Shown here piece by piece: positions 45,103-53,618 of a DNA stretch of 64,000 bases (the stretch's first letter is position 1; every line of letters begins with the position of its first letter). The stretch lies in the NCBI RefSeq assembly GCF_001650915.1, contig NZ_LXYO01000038.1:46032-110031 (forward strand), written 5' to 3'. Below the pieces are notes generated by a model, which was not told where the DNA came from, made no database searches, and saw nothing but the letters and a program-made list of their open reading frames with translations. The translations under genes were made by a program, and so were the position numbers. Source of the DNA: Marinobacter sp. EhC06 (lineage in GTDB: Bacteria > Pseudomonadota > Gammaproteobacteria > Pseudomonadales > Oleiphilaceae).

Positions 45103-45549
45103 ATGGAAGTTATTCTGCTCGAGAAAGTTGCAAACCTTGGCTCCCTGGGTGACAAGGTAAAGGTTAAGGCCGGTTACGGTCGTAATTTCCTGCTTCCTTA
45201 TGGCAAGGCTGTGCCTGCCACAGAAGCAAATCTGAAGGCGTTCGAAGAGCGTCGTGCAGAGCTTGAGAAAGCAGCTGCTGAGAAGCTGTCTGCCGCCCAG
45301 GCTCGCGCCGAGGCTCTCGAGGGTGCTGCTTTCACCATCAGCTCCAAAGCTGGTGAAGAAGGCAAGCTGTTCGGCTCTATCGGTGTGCGCGACATTGCTG
45401 ACGCGATCACTGCCGGTGGTACCGAAGTCGAGAAGAGCGAAGTTCGTCTGCCGGAAGGCCCGATCCGGGTGACTGGCGAGTACGAGATCGAGCTTCAGCT
45501 GCACTCCGACGTTGAAGTAACGGTCAAGCTGGCGGTGGTTGCCGAGTAA
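45103..45549 (+). CDS. rplI: 50S ribosomal protein L9
   Basis: Large-subunit protein L9, 148 residues, the usual length. It has the N-terminal rRNA-binding domain (MEVILLEKVANLGSLGDKV and VKAGYGRNFLLPYGKA), a long connecting helix rich in Ala/Glu, and the C-terminal domain with GKLFGSIGVRDIADAI. It ends the rpsF operon; a strong hairpin follows. Confidence 0.98.
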   Translation: MEVILLEKVANLGSLGDKVKVKAGYGRNFLLPYGKAVPATEANLKAFEERRAELEKAAAEKLSAAQARAEALEGAAFTISSKAGEEGKLFGSIGVRDIADAITAGGTEVEKSEVRLPEGPIRVTGEYEIELQLHSDVEVTVKLAVVAE

Positions 45550-45647
45550 GCCGTTTTCTCTGAAAACGGCGTCGGGGTTTTCCCGGCTCTGGTAATGCGC
45601 TGGTGGCCGTCGCTGCCTCTTCTGAGGCCGAGCGATGGCCAACCTGA

Positions 45648-45690
45648 CAGGCCCGAACCGCATCTCGCGGCTTTCGGGCCTGTTGCTTTC
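45648..45690 (+). terminator. Terminator of the ribosomal operon
   Basis: CAGGCCCGAA (45648-45657) and TTCGGGCCTG (45673-45682) form a perfect 10-bp stem that continues inward as CCGC/GCGG, followed by TTGCTTTC. A second hairpin (GCCGTTTT/AAAACGGC, 45550-45570) lies directly after the rplI stop. Confidence 0.65.
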
Positions 45691-45782
45691 TGGTATGCTG
45701 TTAAGTCCCTGTAACCCTCTCCCATTGCTGCGGCAGGTCGCTTAAACTGTCGTGGTTACGATGTCCAACTGAAGATGTGTTC

Positions 45783-47189
45783 ATGGCCAAGCCCAATCTG
45801 AAGCCCGCGAGTACTGATCTCGAAACCAGTCGTATCAAGGTGCCTCCCCATTCTGTGGAAGCAGAGCAGGCGGTATTGGGCGGCCTGATGCTCGACAACC
45901 GCCGGTTCGACGAGATCTCGGAAGTGATTTCGGCCGCCGATTTCTATCGACAGGATCACCGCCTGATCTTTGGCGCAGTGGAGCGCCTCGCTGGTGAGAG
46001 CGAGCCGCTGGATGTTGTCACCCTGGCCGAATTCCTGGAGCGCGCCGGCGATATTGAAGATGCCGGTGGCTTGTCTTATCTGGCGGAATTGGCCGAGAAA
46101 ACCCCCGGTGCCGCAAACATCCGCGCCTATGCCGATATCGTCCGCGAGCGCTCCATTTTGCGACAGCTGGTGGAGGTGTCCGGCAAGATTTCCGATTCGG
46201 CCTTCAACCCGCTCGGCCGGAACAGTAATGAAATTCTCGACGAAGCCGAGCGTAGTGTATTCCAGATTGCCGAGGCGCGGGTCAAGGAAGGTTCCGGCCC
46301 CCAGGCCATTAACCCCATTCTGGCCAAGACCCTGAGCCGGATTGAGGAACTGTTTGAGTCGGGTGAGCAGACCACCGGCCTGACGACGGGCTTCAAGGAT
46401 CTCGACGAGCAGACCTCGGGCATGCAGCCTTCGGATCTGATCATTGTGGCGGGTCGCCCCTCCATGGGTAAGACGACCTTCGCCATGAACATCGTTGAAA
46501 ATGCCCTGATCAGTACCGGCACGCCGGTTCTGGTGTTCAGTATGGAAATGCCAGCGGATGCCCTCGCCATGCGTATGCTGTCGTCGCTCGGGCGCATCGA
46601 CCAGACCAAGGTCCGTGGCGGCAAGCTGGAAGAGGATGACTGGCCCCGGCTGACTTCAGCGGTGAGCCTGCTCAAGGACAAACCGCTTTATATCGACGAT
46701 ACGCCGGGCCTGAGCCCCACCGAAATGCGCTCCCGTGCCCGGCGTATTGCCCGGGAGAACGATGGCAAGATCGGCCTGATCATGGTCGACTACCTGCAGC
46801 TCATGCGGGTGCCCGGAAACACCGAAGGCCGTACGGCCGAAATTTCGGAAATCTCCCGGTCCCTCAAGGGGATTGCCAAAGAACTCAGCTGCCCGGTGGT
46901 GGCGCTGTCCCAGCTCAACCGGAGTCTCGAGCAGCGGCCCAACAAGCGCCCGGTTAATTCGGATCTGCGGGAATCGGGCGCCATCGAGCAGGACGCCGAC
47001 GTGATCATGTTCGTGTATCGGGATGAGGTCTATAACGAGGATACCCCCGATAAGGGCATTGCCGAGATCATTATTGGTAAGCAGCGGAACGGCCCCATTG
47101 GCACTATCCGCCTGGCATTTATCGGCAAGTACACGAAATTCGAGGATCTGGCCCACGGTGACTACAGCGATTATGGCGGGGAGTATTGA
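45783..47189 (+). CDS. dnaB: Replicative DNA helicase
   Basis: Hexameric 5-prime to 3-prime helicase at the replication fork. The 468-residue protein has the N-terminal DnaB domain (VPPHSVEAEQAVLGGLML) and a RecA-type motor with Walker A GRPSMGKTTFAMNI, Walker B LIMVDYLQLMR, and the downstream arginine-containing SDLRESGAIEQDADVIMF. No intein is present. ATG 45783 is used; a GTG lies six bases before. Its stop overlaps the alr start by one base. Confidence 0.97.
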   Translation: MAKPNLKPASTDLETSRIKVPPHSVEAEQAVLGGLMLDNRRFDEISEVISAADFYRQDHRLIFGAVERLAGESEPLDVVTLAEFLERAGDIEDAGGLSYLAELAEKTPGAANIRAYADIVRERSILRQLVEVSGKISDSAFNPLGRNSNEILDEAERSVFQIAEARVKEGSGPQAINPILAKTLSRIEELFESGEQTTGLTTGFKDLDEQTSGMQPSDLIIVAGRPSMGKTTFAMNIVENALISTGTPVLVFSMEMPADALAMRMLSSLGRIDQTKVRGGKLEEDDWPRLTSAVSLLKDKPLYIDDTPGLSPTEMRSRARRIARENDGKIGLIMVDYLQLMRVPGNTEGRTAEISEISRSLKGIAKELSCPVVALSQLNRSLEQRPNKRPVNSDLRESGAIEQDADVIMFVYRDEVYNEDTPDKGIAEIIIGKQRNGPIGTIRLAFIGKYTKFEDLAHGDYSDYGGEY

Positions 47190-48265
47190 TGCCCCGCAGC
47201 ACTGTTGCCCGGATTGATCTCGACGCCCTTCGCCGGAACTTCCAGACTGCCCTGAATCGGGCCGGCGGGGCGCAGGTGATGGCGGTGGTCAAGGCCGATG
47301 GCTATGGCCACGGTATCGGGCCGGTGGCCTCGGCCCTTGACGGCCTGGCACCAAAATTCGCGGTGGCATGCCTGGAAGAGGCTCGGGCCATTCGGGAAAC
47401 CGGCCTGGTGCAGCCGGTGGTTCTGCTGCAGGGGGTGCACGCCGACGCGGATATCGAGGAGTGCGCCCAACAGGGGTTTGAGCCGGTTTTTCACAGTTTC
47501 CAGCAGCTGTCGTGGCTGGAGCGCCTTGAAGCACGACCGGCGTTCTGGCTGAAAGTGAACAGCGGCATGAACCGCCTGGGCTTTCACCCGGACGAGCTGG
47601 CCGGAGTCATGGGCAAGCTCGAGGCCATTAGTGCTGACAAGGGGCTGCTGGGCTTTGTGACCCACTTCGCCTGTGCCGACGATCCTGAGAGCGCCATGAC
47701 GGCGCAGCAGACATCGGTGTTTGAGCAGGCCACCTCTGCTTTCCCGGGGCTGATGAAGAGCGTTGCCAACTCGGCCGCCCACTTTCATCCGGACCAGCCG
47801 ATGTTTGACTGGAGCCGCCCGGGAATCATGCTGTATGGCGGTTCGCCAATGGTAGGCAAGACCGGCCCGGAGCTTGGTCTGGAGCCGGTGATGTCGCTGG
47901 AAGCGCCATTGATCAGCACCCGTATGGTGCCAGCGGGAGAGTCTGTTGGTTACGGCGCCAGCTGGGTTGCCGACCGGGACACCCGAATGGGCATGGTGGC
48001 GATTGGTTATGGCGATGGTTACCCCCGGCATGCCGGCACCAACACCCCCGCGGCCATCAATGGCCAGCGAATCCGGCTCATCGGCCGGGTATCCATGGAT
48101 ATGCTGGCCGTTGACCTCACCGGTGCGCCGGACGCGAAGGAGGGCGACAGTGTCGAGCTCTGGGGGCGCACCGTGGGGGTTGACGAGGTGGCCGCCTGCG
48201 CCGGCACCATTTCCTACGAGCTTATGACCGGCATTACCGGGCGGGTGCCACGGCAATACCGGTAA
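47189..48265 (+). CDS. alr: Alanine racemase
   Basis: PLP enzyme that makes D-alanine for peptidoglycan. The 358-residue protein has the N-terminal barrel with the PLP Lys in VMAVVKADGYGHG, and the C-terminal beta domain with the catalytic Tyr in SVGYGASWVA. Other markers are RPGIMLYGGSP and GRVSMDMLAVDLT. The ATG at 47189 shares its A with the dnaB stop. dnaB-alr order is conserved in relatives. The product feeds the same wall pathway as dacA and mpl. Confidence 0.97.
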   Translation: MPRSTVARIDLDALRRNFQTALNRAGGAQVMAVVKADGYGHGIGPVASALDGLAPKFAVACLEEARAIRETGLVQPVVLLQGVHADADIEECAQQGFEPVFHSFQQLSWLERLEARPAFWLKVNSGMNRLGFHPDELAGVMGKLEAISADKGLLGFVTHFACADDPESAMTAQQTSVFEQATSAFPGLMKSVANSAAHFHPDQPMFDWSRPGIMLYGGSPMVGKTGPELGLEPVMSLEAPLISTRMVPAGESVGYGASWVADRDTRMGMVAIGYGDGYPRHAGTNTPAAINGQRIRLIGRVSMDMLAVDLTGAPDAKEGDSVELWGRTVGVDEVAACAGTISYELMTGITGRVPRQYR

Positions 48266-48282
48266 CATAGCGGGGTGCTTTG

Positions 48283-48639
48283 TCAGCCCTGTTCAGGTTC
48301 GTGAATGATTTCCTCGATAAAGTCGAGAATGGCAGCCAGGCTGCGGTCGTCCAGCTTTTTGAGCACTTTGTGCACGACCATCTTGCTGCCTTTGAGCATG
48401 CTGCTGATGCCCATTTTGGCCATGCCCATCATCATGTTGCTGGCATGCAGACGGCGAAGCGGCTCCAGGAAAAAGAAGTCCAGACCTTCTTCGGTCATGT
48501 CCACGATCAGGTTGAAGAGCTTGTCGATGGCTTCCTTGTCGGCCTTGCCCCGTTCGCGCAGTTCGCCGACGGTATACAGGGCCCGGGTTCGCAACTCATC
48601 GGGAATCGGCGCCACAATGTGGCTCTGTTGTTTCAGCAT
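48283..48639 (-). CDS. Hypothetical protein, 118 aa
   Basis: I do not recognise this protein. It is soluble and mostly helical: a start MLKQQSHIVAPIPDELR, a charged ELRERGKADKEAIDKLFNLIVDM helix region, a Met-rich SNMMMGMAKMGISSML stretch and an acidic end. I chose ATG 48639, preceded by AGGAA on the minus strand; a longer frame begins at 48684. It is convergent with alr, 17 bp away. Confidence 0.65.
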   Translation of the reverse strand: MLKQQSHIVAPIPDELRTRALYTVGELRERGKADKEAIDKLFNLIVDMTEEGLDFFFLEPLRRLHASNMMMGMAKMGISSMLKGSKMVVHKVLKKLDDRSLAAILDFIEEIIHEPEQG

Positions 48640-48790
48640 GAGAGTTCCTGTTGTTGTATGCTCTTGAAAGAAATAGCAAAGCATTAAGTTCAGACTGCAT
48701 CACAGTGTATGGACCGGAATGGATAAGCCATTGGCCAGACCGGTTCCGAAATACCGTCACATCAGTGATATCCGGAGGCATTGAATCCTC

Positions 48791-49669
48791 GTGCATGTAC
48801 TTGTTGTTCACGATTACGGCCCCTTGGGGAAGGTTTTGCTGGAGCGGCTGCGGGAAACTCACCTGCACGTCAGCCCATTGCTTGTCAGCGACCCCTCCAA
48901 TGCGGATCTCGATGCGCTGGAAAACTGGATTCCCGAAGATACCGACCTGATTGTAAACGCACTCTGGATGGCCGATCCGGAGACTGCCGAGAAAGACCCT
49001 GAGGGCGCTCATATGGCAGCGTTCTCTTTGCCGGTAGCCATGGCCGAGTTCGCCCGTGATCGTGGCATGGCGCTGCTCCAGCTCTCCTCCTGCTACGTGT
49101 TTGATGGCCGAAAGCAGAGTGGGTATATAACATCGAACCCGGGGCAGCCGGTAAACGAGCTGGGTAACTGGCAATGGGAATGCGAGCAAGCCCTGCGCAC
49201 CCTGCTGCCCAGACACATCATCCTGCGGACCGGCTGGAGCCTGGCACGGTTCATACGAAAAGTTCAGGCCAGTACCGCTGCCGGTGAGGTACTGTCATTG
49301 CCAGGGCGCTGCCGCGGCCAGCCTGTGGCGGTTCGGGACCTGGCCCGGGTGATTGAAGCGGTGGTTCTTCAGCTGGACTGCGGAGCAGAGGTGTGGGGTA
49401 CCTACCAGTACGCCGGTGCCGAGGAAATCAATTTATACGAGCTGGGCCTGGCGATTGCCGGTCTTCCCGGGATTCCCGAAGGTATCCGGGTGGTGGATGA
49501 GGTGCCGCAGTGGGGGCATCTGGAGCCGGTCAATACCACGCTGATCTGCACCAAGATCCGCAATACGTTCGGCATCAAGCAGATGCCATGGCGCTCCGGC
49601 CTGGTGGATGAGCTGACCATGCTGAAAAAGAACAACGGCAGGGAAGTGGAGAGTGAGCCCGCCGGTTAA
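48791..49669 (+). CDS. RmlD-like NAD(P)-binding protein lacking the YxxxK pair
   Basis: A 292-residue extended short-chain dehydrogenase fold resembling dTDP-4-dehydrorhamnose reductase. The N-terminal Rossmann turn is MHVLVVHDYGPLGKVLLERL. The strand SSCYVFDGRKQSGY matches the substrate-side motif of RmlD. But where RmlD has Y-G-x-x-K this protein reads NELGNWQWECEQAL, so the catalytic Tyr and Lys are not visible. It may bind nucleotide without normal reductase activity. No rml genes are nearby. The GTG start at 48791 is enforced by a TGA in frame at 48782. Confidence 0.78.
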   Translation: MHVLVVHDYGPLGKVLLERLRETHLHVSPLLVSDPSNADLDALENWIPEDTDLIVNALWMADPETAEKDPEGAHMAAFSLPVAMAEFARDRGMALLQLSSCYVFDGRKQSGYITSNPGQPVNELGNWQWECEQALRTLLPRHIILRTGWSLARFIRKVQASTAAGEVLSLPGRCRGQPVAVRDLARVIEAVVLQLDCGAEVWGTYQYAGAEEINLYELGLAIAGLPGIPEGIRVVDEVPQWGHLEPVNTTLICTKIRNTFGIKQMPWRSGLVDELTMLKKNNGREVESEPAG

Positions 49670-49696
49670 CGACAACGGCGGGCACTAAACAGTTTC

Positions 49697-50446
49697 TCAG
49701 TTATTGCACTGGCGGGAGAATTCCCGGCTGACCATCTGCAGGCCTTCAATATCCAGAAGTTCGACTTCCCGGCCGCGGGCCTTGATGATGCCCTGGTTCT
49801 GGAAGCGCGTGAATACCCGGCTCACCGTTTCAACGGCGAGACCCAGGAAGTTGGCGATATCGTTACGGGCCATGGGCAGGCTGAAGTTGGTCGGCGACAT
49901 CCTGCGACGCTGGAACCGGCTGGAAAGCGACAACAACAATGCGGCAATGCGCTCTTCAGCGGTGTTCTTGCTCAGCAACATGGCCAGTTGATGGCTGTTC
50001 TGGATCTCCTGGCTCATCAGGTGATACATGTGATGCTGAAGCTCCGGCAGTTTGCCAGTCAGTTCCTCCAGTTTGTCGATCGGAAACTCACACACGCTGG
50101 TCCGTTCCAGAGCTTTGGCGGTGCACGCATAGTGTTCACTGCCAATGCTATCCAGGCCCACCAGTTCACCGGGCATGAAAAAGCCGGTGACCTGCTCCTC
50201 ACCGCTTTCAGTGATAATCGACGTCTTGATGGACCCGCTTTTCACCGCAAAGCATGAGCGGTAGGGCGTACTCTGGTCGAAGATATGTTCGCCGCGGTTG
50301 AAGATACGCCCCTGCTGGACAATGTCTTCCAGCCGGTCGAGATCGTTTTCTTCAATCGCCAGTGGCAAGCACAGGTTACTCAGACTGCACTGGTGGCAGG
50401 AGGCCTTCAGGGGAGAAGCCTGACGAAACGGAATTGCTTGGGCCAT
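49697..50446 (-). CDS. anr: Anr/FNR-type oxygen-sensing regulator
   Basis: CRP/FNR-family transcription factor that controls anaerobic genes through an oxygen-labile 4Fe-4S cluster. The 249-residue protein has the N-terminal cysteine cluster SCHQCSLSNLC, a fourth Cys in YACTAKAL, the effector barrel, and a C-terminal helix-turn-helix with NDIANFLGLAVETVSRVFTRFQ, whose E-x-x-SR residues read FNR boxes. I chose ATG 50446; a start at 50479 would place the gene across an FNR box. fabB lies upstream in the same direction behind a terminator. Confidence 0.93.
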   Translation of the reverse strand: MAQAIPFRQASPLKASCHQCSLSNLCLPLAIEENDLDRLEDIVQQGRIFNRGEHIFDQSTPYRSCFAVKSGSIKTSIITESGEEQVTGFFMPGELVGLDSIGSEHYACTAKALERTSVCEFPIDKLEELTGKLPELQHHMYHLMSQEIQNSHQLAMLLSKNTAEERIAALLLSLSSRFQRRRMSPTNFSLPMARNDIANFLGLAVETVSRVFTRFQNQGIIKARGREVELLDIEGLQMVSREFSRQCNN

Positions 50447-50465
50447 ACGTGATAATCCGTCCGAT

Positions 50466-50479
50466 TTGATCCATATCAA
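50466..50479 (-). promoter_or_regulatory. FNR/Anr box upstream of anr
   Basis: TTGAT-CCAT-ATCAA is a perfect match to the TTGATNNNNATCAA consensus of FNR/Anr. Its centre is about 26 bp upstream of the anr start codon, a place that would overlap the promoter or transcript start. Repression of its own gene is therefore the most likely effect. Confidence 0.75.
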
Positions 50480-50552
50480 GTGTGTACCTTAATACGGATG
50501 ACTGTCTTTGCCAATAATCAAGCATAACGATATCAGAATATATTTTAAGCAA

Positions 50553-50574
50553 ATAAGGGCCCGTGGGCCCTTAT
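50553..50574 (-). terminator. Stem-loop after fabB
   Basis: ATAAGGGCCC (50553-50562) and GGGCCCTTAT (50565-50574) form an almost loopless 10-bp inverted repeat 12 bp after the fabB stop on the minus strand. A short U-rich stretch follows. Probably ends the fabB transcript. Confidence 0.6.
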
Positions 50575-50585
50575 CACTTTTACGC

Positions 50586-51794
50586 TCAAAGCTTCTCGAA
50601 AACCAGCGATGCGTTGGTCCCACCAAACCCGAAGCTGTTGGACATGACGGTGTTTAGCGCCCCGTCGCGACTTTTCGGGCCCACCAGCGGAAGATCGCTG
50701 ATTTTCTCATCTGGATCATTTAGATTTTTGGTACCGGCAATGAAGCCATTCTGCAGCATCAGCAGCGAATAGATCGCCTCCTGAACACCTGCGGCACCCA
50801 GGGAGTGGCCAGTCAGCGATTTGGTAGAGGAAATGGCGGGAATGTCGGAACCAAAGGTTGCGCGCACCGCGCCCATCTCTGCAACGTCGCCAACGGGGGT
50901 GCTGGTGCCGTGGGCGTTGATATAGTCAATCTTGCCCCGGATAGTGGCCATGGCCTGCTTCATGCAGCGTTGGGCACCTTCGCCCGAAGGCGCGACCATG
51001 TCGTAGCCGTCCGAAGTGGCGCCGTAGCCGGTGAGCTCAGCAATGATGTTGGCGCCGCGTTTTCTGGCGTGCTCCAGCTCTTCCAGAACCATCATGCCGC
51101 CACCACCGGCAATCACGAAACCGTCCCGGCCGGCATCGAAGGGGCGGGAGGCCGTTTCAGGGGCATCGTTGTACTTGGTGGACAGCGCTCCCATGGCATC
51201 GAACATCATGGTCAGGCTCCAGTCCTCTTCCTCACCGCCGCCGGCGAACACGATGTCCTGCTTGCCAGCCTGGATCTGCTCCATGGCGTGGCCGATGCAG
51301 TGGGCACTTGTGGCGCAGGCCGAAGACATGGAGTAGTTCACCCCCCGGATCTTGTAAGCAGTGGCCAGGCAGGCGGAAACGGTGCTGGTCATGATTCGGG
51401 GGACCATGTAGGGCCCGATGCGCTTCACGCCTTTCTCGCGCATGATATCGGTGGCTTCCACCTGGCTCGAACAGGAAGCGCCACCGGAGCCGGCGATCAG
51501 GCCGGTGCGGTCGTTGGAGATCATGTCCTCGGTTAGCCCCGCCTGGGCAATGGCCTGCTCCATGGACAGAAAACTGTACATGGCGGATGGCCCCATGAAA
51601 CGACGGATCTTGCGGTCAATAACGGATGTGTCCACATCCACAGAGCCTGCAATCTGGCTGCGGAAGCCCATTTCCTTGTAGGTTTCATTGAAACGGATGC
51701 CCGATTTTCCGTTCTTCAGGCTCTGGGTGACCTCGTCCAGTGAGTTGCCGAGGCAGGAAACAATGCCCATGCCGGTGACGACGACGCGTCTCAT
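50586..51794 (-). CDS. fabB: Beta-ketoacyl-ACP synthase I
   Basis: Condensing enzyme of fatty-acid elongation, needed for the unsaturated branch. The 402-residue protein has the catalytic Cys in SSACATSAHCIG, His in NAHGTSTPVGD and His in SLTGHSLGAAG. The start MRRVVVTGMGIVSCLG is normal for KAS I. In Pseudomonas fabB follows fabA, the isomerase of the same pathway; no fabA is seen here and the neighbour is ylqF. It may be monocistronic, or fabA could be elsewhere. Confidence 0.94.
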   Translation of the reverse strand: MRRVVVTGMGIVSCLGNSLDEVTQSLKNGKSGIRFNETYKEMGFRSQIAGSVDVDTSVIDRKIRRFMGPSAMYSFLSMEQAIAQAGLTEDMISNDRTGLIAGSGGASCSSQVEATDIMREKGVKRIGPYMVPRIMTSTVSACLATAYKIRGVNYSMSSACATSAHCIGHAMEQIQAGKQDIVFAGGGEEEDWSLTMMFDAMGALSTKYNDAPETASRPFDAGRDGFVIAGGGGMMVLEELEHARKRGANIIAELTGYGATSDGYDMVAPSGEGAQRCMKQAMATIRGKIDYINAHGTSTPVGDVAEMGAVRATFGSDIPAISSTKSLTGHSLGAAGVQEAIYSLLMLQNGFIAGTKNLNDPDEKISDLPLVGPKSRDGALNTVMSNSFGFGGTNASLVFEKL

Positions 51795-51915
51795 AAGTTC
51801 CTCCTTACCGATCGGCCGATATGGCCGACCTTGCGATCAATAACGTTATTTAACAGTCTAGGCGCTTTGGCCCGGATACGATATTTGACCTTGGTAAGGG
51901 GAGCTCAGGAGGCGC

Positions 51916-52785
51916 TCAGTTCGCCGCCTCCTCGGCGGCCCGGGCTTCGCGTTCAACCATTTCCGGGGTTTCCAGGGAAATGCGTCCCAGCTTGCCCGAC
52001 CGGAATTCGTTGAGTAGTACCTCCGAAACCTTGTGCAGGTCCGGAACACCACCACGCCCGAAAAATCGGCGTTTCGCGGCAATGCCGTCCATCAGCGCCA
52101 GGGCATCTTTCGGCAGCTCCTCAAAGCCATAGCGGGCCTGCACAAGCTCCGGGTAGGCTTCCAGAAGGTACTCGGCCTCGAACATGGCCACATCCTCAAA
52201 GTCCAGAACCGCGCTTCGAATCGCCCCGGTAACCGCCAGACGGTAACCGCAGGCTTCGGGGGACAGCTTAGGCCAGAGAAAGCCGGGGGTGTCGTAGAGC
52301 AGAATGTTATTAGGCAGCTTGATGGCCTGCTGGGCCCTGGTCACGGCCGGCTCGTTCCCGGTTTTGGCCGCAGGTCGTCCTGCCAGTGTGTTGATCAGTG
52401 TGGATTTGCCGACATTTGGAATGCCGAGAATCATCACCCGCAACGCACTCTTCTGGCGATCATGATCTGGCGTTAATTCCTCGGCCAGCTTGAGGATGGA
52501 CAGGGCCTCACTGCGCTGGTTGTGGGTAAGAGTGATGGCGCGTACCCCACGCTCTTTCTCAAGCCAGGCTCGCCACTGCTCGGTGATCTCTGGATCCGCC
52601 AGGTCGCGCTTGTTCAATACCTTGATCAGTGGCGTTTCGCCACGAAGGGCCGGCACCAGCGGATTTTCGCTACTGAAGGGAATGCGCGCATCAACCACTT
52701 CAATGATGAGATCCATCTGTGGCATGACTTTCTTGATCTCCTTGCGGGCCTTGTGCATATGCCCTGGAAACCAGTTGATGGCCAT
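51916..52785 (-). CDS. ylqF: Circularly permuted ribosome GTPase YlqF/RbgA
   Basis: GTPase of the RbgA/YlqF family, which in Bacillus helps late 50S assembly. The 289-residue protein has the permuted order of motifs: G4 NKRDLAD at about 60, then G1 GIPNVGKST at about 120, then G3 DTPG at about 165. The N-terminus MAINWFPGHMHKARKEI is characteristic. It lies 121 bp upstream of fabB on the minus strand. Confidence 0.93.
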   Translation of the reverse strand: MAINWFPGHMHKARKEIKKVMPQMDLIIEVVDARIPFSSENPLVPALRGETPLIKVLNKRDLADPEITEQWRAWLEKERGVRAITLTHNQRSEALSILKLAEELTPDHDRQKSALRVMILGIPNVGKSTLINTLAGRPAAKTGNEPAVTRAQQAIKLPNNILLYDTPGFLWPKLSPEACGYRLAVTGAIRSAVLDFEDVAMFEAEYLLEAYPELVQARYGFEELPKDALALMDGIAAKRRFFGRGGVPDLHKVSEVLLNEFRSGKLGRISLETPEMVEREARAAEEAAN

Positions 52786-53027
52786 CGTATCTGCTCCGGA
52801 TTGGGTTAAACGGCGCCATTATGAAGGGGAATGACCAAACTTTCACATTTGTTTGAATCCCCGTGTGTGGCGGCTTGTGGCGGGGGATACTGAGAAGTAT
52901 GTACAAAAAGAGGGCTGATCGGGGTGAAAAACCGTATCCGTATGTTTTAGGGTGTAGTCCCTGAACGATGAAACCAATGTATGTCGGTGGTATTCAGATT
53001 GTGGCCACCCTGTTAACGGAGACATTT

Positions 53028-53492
53028 ATGAAGCTTGTAAAACTGTTTGGTACTGCCTTGGTCGCCCTGAGCCTTTCGGTCCCGGCCGTGGCCCAGCAAT
53101 CCGGCGGCCAGCCTGATCAGGTTGACCAGCTGGCACAGATGGTAGGGCTGACCGAAGATCAGCAAACTGAAATCCGTGCCATCATCGACGAGATGCAAGG
53201 CGAAATCGGTGAGCTTCGTCAGGAAGCCCGTGCGCTGCAGCAGCAGATGCAGGGTGAGATCAAATCAGACTTTGATGAAGCCGCTATTCGCGAGCAGGCC
53301 GAAGAACTGGGCGATGTGACTGGCGAGATCGCGGCTCTGTCCACTCTGATGCAGGCGAAGGTCGACAGCGTGTTTACCCAGGAGCAGCGCGACGAGTTGG
53401 ACAAGCGTATGCAGCAGATGCAACAGCAAATGCAGCAGCGTCGTCAGATGCAACAGCAGATGCAGCAGGGGCAAGGTCAGGGCATGCAGTGA
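53028..53492 (+). CDS. Periplasmic Spy/CpxP-like (LTxxQ) protein
   Basis: A small secreted protein of 154 residues with a signal peptide (cleaved near AVAQQ). It is helical and has two LTxxQ-like elements, LTEDQQTEI and FTQEQRDEL, which define the CpxP/Spy chaperone family. The last 30 residues are almost only Met, Gln, Arg and Gly (MQQMQQQMQQ repeats). Function may be a periplasmic chaperone or stress sensor. The start at 53028 follows GGAG; a longer frame starts at 52968. Confidence 0.8.
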   Translation: MKLVKLFGTALVALSLSVPAVAQQSGGQPDQVDQLAQMVGLTEDQQTEIRAIIDEMQGEIGELRQEARALQQQMQGEIKSDFDEAAIREQAEELGDVTGEIAALSTLMQAKVDSVFTQEQRDELDKRMQQMQQQMQQRRQMQQQMQQGQGQGMQ

Positions 53493-53520
53493 TCCTGCTT
53501 TCCCTCTAGCTGGATTTGAG

Positions 53521-53553
53521 AAGGGCCGCATCTTTTGGTGTGGCCCTTTTTTT
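53521..53553 (+). terminator. Intrinsic terminator
   Basis: AAGGGCCGCA (53521-53530) pairs with TGTGGCCCTT (53539-53548) with one G-T pair, followed by a run of T. It ends the Spy-like gene. Confidence 0.85.
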
Positions 53554-53618
53554 GTGCCCCTAGCCTGCTGGTTTGGCGGGAGGAACAGGGGTGTGGAGCC
53601 ACCCCCGAAACCGAAAGG

